Below are positions 1 to 5,211 of a DNA stretch of 9,869 nucleotides, one piece after another. Each line of letters starts with the position of its first letter. The first letter of the stretch is position 1. A program made the translations under genes and the position numbers. Below the pieces are notes generated by a model. The model was not told the origin of the DNA. It did not search any database and saw only the letters and a list, made by a program, of their open reading frames with translations. The DNA is from an uncultured Eubacteriales bacterium (GTDB taxonomy: Bacteria; Bacillota; Clostridia; Christensenellales; Borkfalkiaceae), in NCBI GenBank assembly GCA_905207235.1, contig CAJLKN010000025.1:1-9869 (forward strand), written 5' to 3'.

Positions 1-68
1 TGACACAGATACACCGAAAAAGTAGCGTCCTTTGCTAAAACAATCACCAAGCAACCTTGCCATAAATC

Positions 69-125
69 TATATATCGTAAATATCTTATATAACGTATAT
101 ACTTTACACAAAGTATATACGTTAT
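69..125. repeat. AT-rich inverted repeat at left end of the mobile module
   Basis: Positions 90-105 and 110-125 form a perfect 16-bp inverted repeat around the spacer ACAC. It overlaps the stop codon of the primase gene (122-124). Within it CGTATATACTTTA (94-106) recurs exactly at 3801-3813, just upstream of the integrase gene, and its reverse complement AAAGTATATACG is at 110-121. TATATATCGTA (69-79) also recurs at 3794-3804. Shared motifs at both edges of the three-gene block fit recombinase arm sites, regulator operators or replication iterons. A terminator is less likely because no T-rich tract follows the stem on the minus strand. Positions 1-68 show no gene or clear signal. Confidence 0.7.
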
Positions 126-1513
126 TTTGTTTCCCACCACTTTCGAATCGTCTTCGGGTCCAGCCCTGTTTCTTTATGGCAATCAGCTTTTCGCCCGTCC
201 GGATGCTGTTCGCGCCACGCCAGGACTTTTTCCTGCGCCGTTCCGCTTCCGCACGGCCGACCTTCCGCAGCCTTCATTGGGATTCCAATCGCCTTCATAT
301 CTTCCTTACGCCTTCGCGCCAAATAGAGATGCTTTTCCTGCGTCAACCCGTTTCTTCTATTCCGCTCTATATGAACGTCCGTCAAAGCCTCTATATCGGA
401 AATCGTAAAGTTGTAATATTCTCGGTCATATGCCTCCAGTGCGCTCTTGATATCATCCTCAGTCAGCGCATTTTCGTGCTGCACCATCTGAAGATCTTCA
501 AACGCTGTCTGCATATCCTTCCGAAGCTGCGCCTTTGAAACGTCGCATTTGTAGGCATAGATCGCCATGCACATCAGGAAAAAGTAGCGATGCCCGCCTC
601 GAATGGATAAGATCTGCCGCATCCACCAGTGATAAAGCGCATGGGGATCATCCCCATGAACCTTTCCTGCAATATCCCACTTCTTTGGATGCTTTTCACC
701 TCGGACGATAACACGTTCATACCACTCCGGGTACGCTTCTCTGGCTTCAGCTCTCGTTATCTTGGAAGGTCGAAATGGTCTATTGACGTCTACACGATTT
801 TCCGGTTTTGCGTAAGCATTCAAGTACTCCAGTGTCACCGGCTCGCCGGTCCGGAACGCCACAATCTGATTGCCATGCTTTTCATTGATGCTGCCGACCA
901 TGCGGAAGCTCTGGTTGATTGACTGATACTGAATCTCTTTATTTTGCGACGTCGCACCATACTCCCACATCCGGAATGTAAGATCATACTTTAGGCTCTT
1001 CAGCTGGATTTTAATATTCGGGTATAGATCTATTGGCTCTCGGAAAAAATAGCAAACGTGCAGGCCAGTTCCGGACAGCACAATGTACGTTGGCATCGGC
1101 AAGCGACGGATCCGCGTCGGATCACCGCCAAAACGTAAAAATAGATTCCGCAGCTCCTTCAGGCCAACACCATCCAAATCGAAGATCATCGCGTTCATCC
1201 GCTGCGCGTGCTCCAGCTTATTGGATCTTCCACGATAAGACAGCCCGCTGCACAACGTCAGCGGATTTTGTTCGATAAATTCCATGTAATCATTTTCCCA
1301 CTGATCGGAGAACATGATTCTTCGACGCATTCGCTTAAAACCATCGGACGTTTGCTCCCGATACAGATAAATTGCGTTGGGGTGAGAATAATCCATATGC
1401 TGCTCGTCAGATCGCTCGTTATTCGGGAACATTTCCCGGTAAAAATCACACCCGCTGACCTCTGGAAACTGAGAACTCAAATACTCATAGCCTTCAGTAT
1501 AATTCTGTGTCAT
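122..1513 (-). CDS. AEP-type primase/replication protein of a mobile element
   Basis: This 463-residue protein carries the marks of the archaeo-eukaryotic primase superfamily. MIFDLDG (about residues 109-115) supplies the two metal-binding aspartates of motif I. SGTGLHVCYFF (147-157) supplies the motif II histidine. SFRMVGSIN (202-210) resembles the third motif region of plasmid primase-polymerases. The C-terminal 35 residues (PDGRKADCHKETGLDPKTIRKWW is the core, 438-460) look like a small helix-turn-helix seen at the end of Firmicute plasmid and element replication proteins. No helicase Walker motifs are present. The role is inferred to be priming or initiation of replication for the element that also encodes the integrase. 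The start at 1513 is chosen because AGGAGG lies 7 nt upstream; extending to 1582 would run through the leader. The gene has its own long leader and a promoter-like sequence. An alternative is a primase relic retained for integration maintenance, but the frame is intact. Confidence 0.82.
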   Translation of the reverse strand: MTQNYTEGYEYLSSQFPEVSGCDFYREMFPNNERSDEQHMDYSHPNAIYLYREQTSDGFKRMRRRIMFSDQWENDYMEFIEQNPLTLCSGLSYRGRSNKLEHAQRMNAMIFDLDGVGLKELRNLFLRFGGDPTRIRRLPMPTYIVLSGTGLHVCYFFREPIDLYPNIKIQLKSLKYDLTFRMWEYGATSQNKEIQYQSINQSFRMVGSINEKHGNQIVAFRTGEPVTLEYLNAYAKPENRVDVNRPFRPSKITRAEAREAYPEWYERVIVRGEKHPKKWDIAGKVHGDDPHALYHWWMRQILSIRGGHRYFFLMCMAIYAYKCDVSKAQLRKDMQTAFEDLQMVQHENALTEDDIKSALEAYDREYYNFTISDIEALTDVHIERNRRNGLTQEKHLYLARRRKEDMKAIGIPMKAAEGRPCGSGTAQEKVLAWREQHPDGRKADCHKETGLDPKTIRKWWETK

Positions 1514-1857
1514 ACAGAATCCTCCTAGCAAAAGAAAAAGAAGCAAAAAGAAAAATCCGCTGCGGCGGGGACACCAAACCATCCGGTTTTGCCCACCGCC
1601 TTTCCCACAGGCTTACGCCTGCCGGTACGCCCACAGGATTCCCCACACCATAAAGGCGTGGAGAATCCTGATGGACGACCTTGGAAAAGACCGTGGACAA
1701 AACCTACCGCGCTGTCGGATGGGCTGCGCCCCCCGATCTAGCACCCAACAAATCGCTACAAATTGCAGCCCCCTGCTTGCTTCCGAAAAAGAGAAATTTT
1801 TATATTTTCGCAATAAAAATCCCAGCTCTGCCCTAGCCCTAGAACTCCTATACGGGG
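1514..1857 (-). promoter_or_regulatory. Long structured 5' leader of the primase gene
   Basis: There is no convincing gene in these roughly 340 bases. Read on the minus strand the region contains consecutive hairpins. 1765-1776 is GCAG/CTGC. 1715-1736 is a two-part stem with GGGC/GCCC inside. 1634-1670 is a 16-bp stem with loop UUUAU. 1608-1621 is CAGGC-GUAA-GCCUG with a GNRA tetraloop. 1576-1589 is AAACC/GGUUU. 1557-1568 is a 4-bp GC stem followed by a U-rich tract (about 1525-1555) that ends at the AGGAGG site. In the 1634-1670 stem, two positions are G-U wobbles in the minus-strand RNA but A-C mismatches on the plus strand, which points to function as minus-strand RNA or ssDNA. It could be a replication-control leader or attenuator, or a single-strand origin. 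Confidence 0.5.
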
Positions 1858-1863
1858 GCTTAG

Positions 1864-1893
1864 ATTATCAATAGGTTTATTCCCTATTTTCAA
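1864..1893 (-). promoter_or_regulatory. Probable promoter for the primase leader
   Basis: On the minus strand TTGAAA (1888-1893) and GATAAT (1864-1869) are separated by 18 bases; each hexamer matches the sigma-A consensus at 5 of 6 positions. Transcription would begin near 1857, giving a leader of about 340 nt before the ATG at 1513. The promoter lies just downstream of the coiled-coil gene and its hairpin, so the primase may be transcribed independently of the integrase. Confidence 0.55.
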
Positions 1894-1901
1894 CTGTTAT
1901 T

Positions 1902-1945
1902 ATAGCCTGTCCGGTCCGCACTTTCAAGCCACCCGGACAGGCTAT
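1902..1945. terminator. Hairpin after the coiled-coil gene
   Basis: ATAGCCTGTCCGG (1902-1914) and CCGGACAGGCTAT (1933-1945) form a perfect 13-bp stem with an 18-nt loop, starting 4 nt beyond the coiled-coil stop codon. It separates that gene from the primase promoter, so a terminator or 3'-end stabiliser is the likely role. No strong U-tract follows on the minus strand, which makes pure intrinsic termination uncertain. Confidence 0.55.
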
Positions 1946-1949
1946 TTTA

Positions 1950-2678
1950 CTATCCATTTTTCGTTCCAGCCCGCATATCTGCGGGGACGATTCCAATCGG
2001 TTTTGTGTGCTGAATGATATATTCCCAATAGCCAACTCTATAGTTTGCCCGAAGCTGCCGTGAGAATAGCGTATTGTGCGCTGCTTTGATTTCTTTCCAG
2101 TTTTCCGTTTCGATTAAATTCTCATAGCTGCTCCCGCTGCAAATCATCGTAATACCCACGTCGGCAAGCAGGCCATTTTTTCTGGCCAGAAGATCTTCCT
2201 CGATCAGCTGCCTTGCCTGGCTCTCTGTAAAATCGACCGAGTAAGGACTCTGAAGTACCGTCTCCCATACCTTTGCCGTCAGCAGCTTATTCCTGCCGGT
2301 TTTATACCGTATTTCTTTTTCGGAGGACATCACGACAACATACCCTGTATGTATCTTTTTCGGCCGCAGCCCTCTATCCGCATTTGCTCTTTCCCGCGAA
2401 ATCCTGAGAAGGTTCGCATTGAGGGCGCGCTGGTCGGCGATTTCAGCCGTTTTCCGCTCCACCTGCTGTAGAAGGTCGTCTATCTGCGCTTGCACCCTCT
2501 GTGCGGCTCTGTCGGCCTCGTGTGCCGCCTCCTGTTTTACTCTGGATATCTCCCGCGCAGCGGCTCTTTCTGTTTCCTCTTTTTCGCGCTTGGCTCTATT
2601 GCGCTGATCAAGAAGTGTCTCATATTCCTGCTTTGTTTGAATCACATGGGAACACTCCTGGTCGTCCAGGCTGTCCAC
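1950..2678 (-). CDS. Coiled-coil protein of the integrase/primase module
   Basis: I do not recognise a named family. From the GTG at 2678 the product is 242 residues. Residues about 15-105 are rich in E, K, R, Q and A with heptad spacing, a long predicted coiled coil. Residues about 110-242 look globular, with VVVMSSEKEIRY and a conserved-looking C-terminal block rich in Y, W and N. There is no signal peptide or membrane segment, so it is likely cytoplasmic. It follows the integrase by about 60 nt. The start is uncertain. The same frame stays open upstream back to a TGA near 2727 and reads plausibly as coding (KKQWTGGYKPV precedes the GTG), yet contains no ordinary start codon there. The good GGGAGG site at about 2731-2736 fits starts in other frames. 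A role in partition, replication or excision control is guesswork from context. Confidence 0.7.
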   Translation of the reverse strand: MDSLDDQECSHVIQTKQEYETLLDQRNRAKREKEETERAAAREISRVKQEAAHEADRAAQRVQAQIDDLLQQVERKTAEIADQRALNANLLRISRERANADRGLRPKKIHTGYVVVMSSEKEIRYKTGRNKLLTAKVWETVLQSPYSVDFTESQARQLIEEDLLARKNGLLADVGITMICSGSSYENLIETENWKEIKAAHNTLFSRQLRANYRVGYWEYIIQHTKPIGIVPADMRAGTKNG

Positions 2679-2737
2679 GGGTTTATACCCACCCGTCCAC
2701 TGTTTTTTTACATACTCGATATCTCACTCGCCTCCCA

Positions 2738-3760
2738 TCAAAGGCCACGGATATAGTTGTCCGCGACCACGCTAATTCTGTTATGCCCCAGCGCCTTGCT
2801 GCAGACCAGCATAGCAGCCTTGTCCAGCTTCTTGCCCGCTTCATCCTTGCGGCAAGTGTAGACGTCGCTCTGATATCTTTTTCCGGTCCCCTTATTCACC
2901 CGGTCAAATGGAATTTCGCTGATCTTTCTCGCATGAGCTTTGTAGATGGCAACTGCATAATCCGAGCGGTAACTGTGAATGTCCGCGCATTGGTGAATGA
3001 ACTGCCAAACCTTTTCATCGGGCGGCGTGTTCTTCATCCGGTCAATGATCTGCGTTTGATTCTTCCCTATAATGGGGCTTACACGCTCCCTGCCGCCTTT
3101 TCCGTTCCGCACATGGATGAAATACTCACCGTCAAACATTCGCGTGTCCTGCAGCATCTGAAGCCGCTTCGTGTCGCCCGGCGTTCGCTGCTGCTCTGGA
3201 ATTTTCTCAAGTGTCGTGATCTGTGCTTCGATCTGTTCCCGTGTCACCAGATCCGTTCCCTTCAGATCTGCCAGCTCACTGCGCCGCAGTCCGGTTCCCC
3301 GGCAGAATTTTATCAGCTCATCGTTGTTAGCTTCCGAGAAGTGCCGATCCCGCTTGGCGTCTCCCCGGCTCCGTTTGATTTCTGACCGGTTCCGCTTCGG
3401 CGGCTTGAAGTAGTCTTCATCGTCTGGCTTTATGCCATACAACTTCCCCAAGGCTTTTGCCTCGGCCTGAATCGTCCAAGCCGATAGATCCTGGTCAACT
3501 CGCACCTGCAGCCACTCGTTGACATACCTTTTTGCTTTCTTCAGCGTCGTACATTCCGGGTATTTTTCCTTGACATACTTCAAGAAGTACTTTATGTGCT
3601 TCCAGTAGGTCTTGTATGTGTTGACCGAGAAGATCTTATCGTCGGCTGTCCCATTCAAGACTGCCTCGCGCTTGCTTTCTCCCAGTGCCAGCATAGACGT
3701 TAATTTTTCATACGCCTGCTGGTGCAGATCCTTCGAGTACGATTTGTTTTTTCGCCCCAA
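2738..3760 (-). CDS. Tyrosine recombinase/integrase
   Basis: This 340-residue site-specific recombinase presumably integrates and excises the element. An N-terminal SAM-like core-binding region (about residues 40-110, TYKTYWKHIKYFLKYV) precedes the catalytic domain. The catalytic set is visible: Arg in TGLRRSEL (159), Lys in RNGKGGRER (221), His and Arg in IHSYRSDYA (262, 265), His in ALGHNR (326) and Tyr in ADNYIRGL (336). Two spacers are long compared with XerC/D. These are roughly 60 residues between the first Arg and Lys, and 64 between HxxR and the GHNR box. I recall this as typical of a Firmicute integrase subfamily, so it is not taken as damage. The start is TTG at 3760, chosen because AAAAGGGGG lies upstream at suitable spacing and no in-frame ATG is near. 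Palindromic AT-rich DNA lies between the promoter-like elements and the start, suggesting self-regulation. Confidence 0.93.
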   Translation of the reverse strand: MGRKNKSYSKDLHQQAYEKLTSMLALGESKREAVLNGTADDKIFSVNTYKTYWKHIKYFLKYVKEKYPECTTLKKAKRYVNEWLQVRVDQDLSAWTIQAEAKALGKLYGIKPDDEDYFKPPKRNRSEIKRSRGDAKRDRHFSEANNDELIKFCRGTGLRRSELADLKGTDLVTREQIEAQITTLEKIPEQQRTPGDTKRLQMLQDTRMFDGEYFIHVRNGKGGRERVSPIIGKNQTQIIDRMKNTPPDEKVWQFIHQCADIHSYRSDYAVAIYKAHARKISEIPFDRVNKGTGKRYQSDVYTCRKDEAGKKLDKAAMLVCSKALGHNRISVVADNYIRGL

Positions 3761-3779
3761 ATAGTAGCCCCCTTTTCAT

Positions 3780-3813
3780 TACGATATATAAATTATATAT
3801 CGTATATACTTTA
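3780..3813. repeat. AT-rich palindrome upstream of integrase, related to left-end repeat
   Basis: TACGATATATA (3780-3790) and TATATATCGTA (3794-3804) are an 11-bp perfect inverted repeat with spacer AAT. It overlaps CGTATATACTTTA (3801-3813), which is identical to 94-106. It lies 20 nt upstream of the integrase start and could be an operator, an arm-type integrase site or part of an attachment site. Confidence 0.65.
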
Positions 3814-3818
3814 TTTCT

Positions 3819-3845
3819 ATTATATCAATTATTTACATTATATCA
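3819..3845 (-). promoter_or_regulatory. Two extended -10 elements upstream of integrase
   Basis: On the minus strand TGATATAAT occurs twice (3819-3827 and 3837-3845), each a TGn-TATAAT extended -10 element. No good -35 box is seen at normal spacing, which extended -10 promoters can tolerate. The palindrome at 3780-3804 lies between them and the start codon. Confidence 0.4.
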
Positions 3846-3903
3846 TCGTTCAAGCTAAGCCGCTTCACGTCAGTTTCCGAAGAAACCTCGACGATCAGCA
3901 AAG

Positions 3904-3975
3904 TACACTTTTTTAAGTCTTATGTGTGACTGTTTTGAAGATTTCTCTTCTACACTTTTTTCTTGCTTATGTGTG
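3904..3975. repeat. Pair of 25-bp direct repeats
   Basis: TACACTTTTTT, then 4 variable bases, then CTTATGTGTG occurs at 3904-3928 and again at 3951-3975, a 47-bp period with 21 of 25 bases identical. Each unit carries ACAC near one end and GTGT near the other, giving weak internal dyad symmetry. They lie in a gene-free stretch outside the integrase. Regulator binding sites or old duplication products are both possible. Confidence 0.65.
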
Positions 3976-4261
3976 CAGCCTATTTATTAGCGTCTACGGC
4001 AGTTGAGGTTCTGTCGAATCCTTTTCCGATGGATCAGCTCTCCAGTGCTTTCTACAGTACACTGGCAACATTCAGTAGGTGGATGGAGAACAGATGCGTT
4101 CTGCTTACCTGTGCTTTCACAAAGATTACTCGCAGCAGGGTCCATGATGTGCTTTCCAATTCACAAAGGTTACTACGGCAAGCCCACACATCACAAAGGT
4201 GCATCATACCTTTTTAGCGGCTCTAAAATAAAAACTGCTAAACCCCCGGCAGCTACCGGGA
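3976..4261. repeat. Gene-free stretch with degenerate tandem motif TCACAAAGRT
   Basis: No convincing coding region is present. TCACAAAGATTACT (4117-4130) and TCACAAAGGTTACT (4161-4174) are 44 bp apart, and TCACAAAGGT recurs at 4191-4200. TGTGCTTTC is also repeated at 4110-4118 and 4148-4156. A weak hairpin CCAGTG/CACTGG spans 4041-4064. The pattern reads as a decayed repeat or decayed gene. Confidence 0.5.
4243..4261 (-). terminator. Possible terminator
   Basis: On the minus strand CCCGG-TAGCTG-CCGGG forms a 5-bp GC stem. It is followed about 10 nt later by the T-rich run GTTTTTATTTTAG. It lies downstream of the 85-aa gene. The gap between stem and T-run weakens the call. Confidence 0.35.
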
Positions 4262-4317
4262 CGCTCTAGGCCTAATTACTATTTATACTCGCCCAGACGA
4301 GTTTTCTGTAAAATTCA

Positions 4318-4339
4318 CTGAGCCTTTCCCGCCGCTCAG
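4318..4339 (-). terminator. Hairpin overlapping stop of the 85-aa gene
   Basis: On the minus strand CTGAGC and GCTCAG (4334-4339 and 4318-4323) form a 6-bp stem with a 10-nt loop that includes the stop codon. TGAATTTTAC follows. A second small stem (ACTCG/CGAGT) follows at 4287-4302. These are weak terminator candidates. Confidence 0.35.
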
Positions 4340-4593
4340 TATTTGCAGTAAATATCCGCTGCCTCATCAACGGACGTTCCATCAAAAGCCGTATTGAACG
4401 CTTCCACGACCTTTCTAGTGTCTGCCTGATCCAGACCGACGATCTGTGCCGCCCGGAGAAAATAGCCCACACAGGCATCGTTACTCCAGATTTCAGTGTT
4501 CTCCATTATCGCATCGGTGAAGCTGGCTCCAGCCGAATCTTTCGGCGTCATTTTTGCTGATTCAACCTTTCGCATATAGTCCTTAATTGTCAT
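4336..4593 (-). CDS. Small protein of unknown function (85 aa)
   Basis: I do not recognise this protein. It is acidic, likely cytoplasmic and helical, with no signal peptide or membrane segment. Its composition is that of a real protein (MTIKDYMRKVESAKMT at the start, a Cys-Val-Gly-Tyr-Phe stretch at mid-length, VDEAADIYCKY at the end). The start is well supported, with GGGAGGG 7-8 nt upstream of the ATG. A near-consensus promoter ends about 50 nt upstream. The gene stands alone between repeats, not in an operon with its neighbours. A regulatory or phage-derived accessory protein is possible, but nothing in the sequence shows which. Confidence 0.65.
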   Translation of the reverse strand: MTIKDYMRKVESAKMTPKDSAGASFTDAIMENTEIWSNDACVGYFLRAAQIVGLDQADTRKVVEAFNTAFDGTSVDEAADIYCKY

Positions 4594-4645
4594 TTGTTTT
4601 CCCTCCCAGCCAGTTCTAATTTACCATCCTTTTCTGTTCAATCCC

Positions 4646-4674
4646 ATCTTACCATACTATGCTGATAAAGTCAA
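4646..4674 (-). promoter_or_regulatory. Strong sigma-A-type promoter for the 85-aa gene
   Basis: On the minus strand TTGACT (4669-4674), a 17-base spacer and TAAGAT (4646-4651) make one of the best promoter matches in the window. The predicted start near 4639 gives a leader of about 45 nt to the ATG at 4593. Confidence 0.75.
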
Positions 4675-4696
4675 CATAAACCGAGTATATACAGAT

Positions 4697-4855
4697 ATAA
4701 CGGTTTACCCGTTCACGCATTCGCGCAAACGGGTAAACCGTTATTAGGCATCCCAGATGCCCAGAGTTCCCCGGCGCAGCAGCACCGTGCGGGGTAAACC
4801 CCAGGCGTCTGCGGACGCCTCCCCATCACGCAGCCCCGCATAATTCCCATTACAG
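4697..4855. repeat. Multi-hairpin intergenic element
   Basis: This gene-free block is a chain of inverted repeats. 4697-4713 with 4728-4744 is a perfect 17-bp stem with a 14-nt loop. 4747-4761 is GGCATC-CCA-GATGCC. 4769-4794 is CCCCG/CGGGG. 4791-4802 is GGGG-TAAA-CCCC. 4803-4820 is AGGCGTC-TGCG-GACGCCT. The last part (4810-4855) is repeated at 5096-5141. On the minus strand the block is open and would read NYAGLRDGEASADAWGLP. I associate that string, from memory only, with spurious small proteins in Faecalibacterium-type genomes, which would make this a multicopy REP- or MITE-like repeat. Confidence 0.65.
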
Positions 4856-4882
4856 ACGAAGAAATCATGCGTGGCTGCGCAA

Positions 4883-4925
4883 CAGCATAGTTGTACTTTT
4901 TCAGCCGAAAAATACAACTATGCTG
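4883..4925. repeat. Long quasi-palindrome joined to the vapC remnant
   Basis: CAGCATAGTTGTA (4883-4895) and TACAACTATGCTG (4913-4925) are perfectly complementary. Inside them TTTTT (4897-4901) pairs with AAAAA (4908-4912), with one bulged C and loop CAGCCG. The right arm is also the first recognisable vapC coding sequence, so the left arm is an inverted copy of it. The core TGTACTTTTT is shared with the palindrome at 5154-5202. Confidence 0.75.
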
Positions 4926-5083
4926 AAATTGTCGCTGCTTCTATCAACGTACATTCGGCGAATAAGCAGCAGCCTATGCTGATTGCCGCGCACGCCAGAT
5001 CTGAAGATATGATCCTGGTCACAAACAACGTCCGAGAGTTCGAGCGTGTGCATGGCTTGGTTGTTGAAAATTGGGTGGAGTAA
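4913..5083 (+). pseudogene. vapC: VapC (PIN-domain toxin) 3' remnant
   Basis: The translation YAEIVAASINVHSAN, then MLIAAHARSEDMILVTNN and EFERVHGLVVENWVE, matches the C-terminal third of VapC ribonuclease toxins (typical pattern: YDxLIAAHA, LVTNN, EFxRVxGLxxENW). Only about 56 of the usual 130 or so residues remain. The N-terminal PIN region with its first acidic residues is absent, and the Asp normally preceding LIAAHA appears replaced (QQPMLIAAHA). No vapB antitoxin gene is next to it. Sequence identity stops at the palindrome (4883-4925), so the gene was broken there. It is the only plus-strand coding relic in the window, and it should be inactive. Confidence 0.75.
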
Positions 5084-5095
5084 CCACCGTGCATT

Positions 5096-5141
5096 TGCGG
5101 ATTTCTCCCCCATTGCGTGCCCCGCATAGTTCCAATTACAG
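5096..5141. repeat. Second copy of the 46-bp repeat
   Basis: It aligns without gaps to 4810-4855 at 33 of 46 bases; the last 23 bases (GCCCCGCATARTTCCMATTACAG with two differences) are nearly identical. CACCGTGC lies upstream of both copies (4783-4790 and 5085-5092). The large hairpins of the first copy are missing here, so this is a truncated or decayed relative. It begins about 12 nt after the vapC remnant stop codon. Confidence 0.7.
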
Positions 5142-5153
5142 TCACAGGGTCTA

Positions 5154-5202
5154 AACGCAAGATGGCTGTACTTTTTGTTAAAAAGCACAGCCATCTTGCG
5201 TT
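5154..5202. repeat. Long quasi-palindrome downstream of the ABC operon
   Basis: AACGCAAGATGGCTGT (5154-5169) and ACAGCCATCTTGCGTT (5187-5202) form a perfect 16-bp stem. After one A-C mismatch, CTTTTT and AAAAAG add 6 bp around loop GTT. It lies 9 nt beyond the ATPase stop codon, so it may serve as the operon's terminator or 3' stabiliser, although no U-tract follows on the minus strand. The core is shared with 4883-4925 while the arms differ. Confidence 0.7.
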
Positions 5203-5211
5203 CAAGTATCA

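Noticed and set aside
32..1528. Several plus-strand open frames opposite the primase gene
   Set aside because: They lie antisense to a gene with clear family motifs, lack ribosome binding sites and have frame-shadow composition.
1560..1670. G-quadruplex in the G-rich primase leader
   Set aside because: The G runs are separated by loops that are too long; simple hairpins explain the sequence better.
1494..1813. Two minus-strand open frames of 66-68 codons in the primase leader
   Set aside because: No ribosome binding site at their starts, low-complexity content, and the strand-specific hairpins explain the region better.
2501..3385. 294-codon plus-strand open frame opposite the integrase
   Set aside because: It is long only because it shadows the integrase and coiled-coil genes; no recognisable motif.
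3904..4200. CRISPR-like array
   Set aside because: Too few repeats, unequal spacing, degenerate units and no cas genes.
3963..4269. Plus-strand open frames of 84 and 88 codons
   Set aside because: Overlapping frames in repeat-containing DNA with no ribosome binding site and no recognised domain; kept only as a possible decayed region.
4272..4478. 68-codon minus-strand frame overlapping the 85-aa gene
   Set aside because: The 85-aa frame has the promoter and ribosome binding site; this one is its shadow in another frame.
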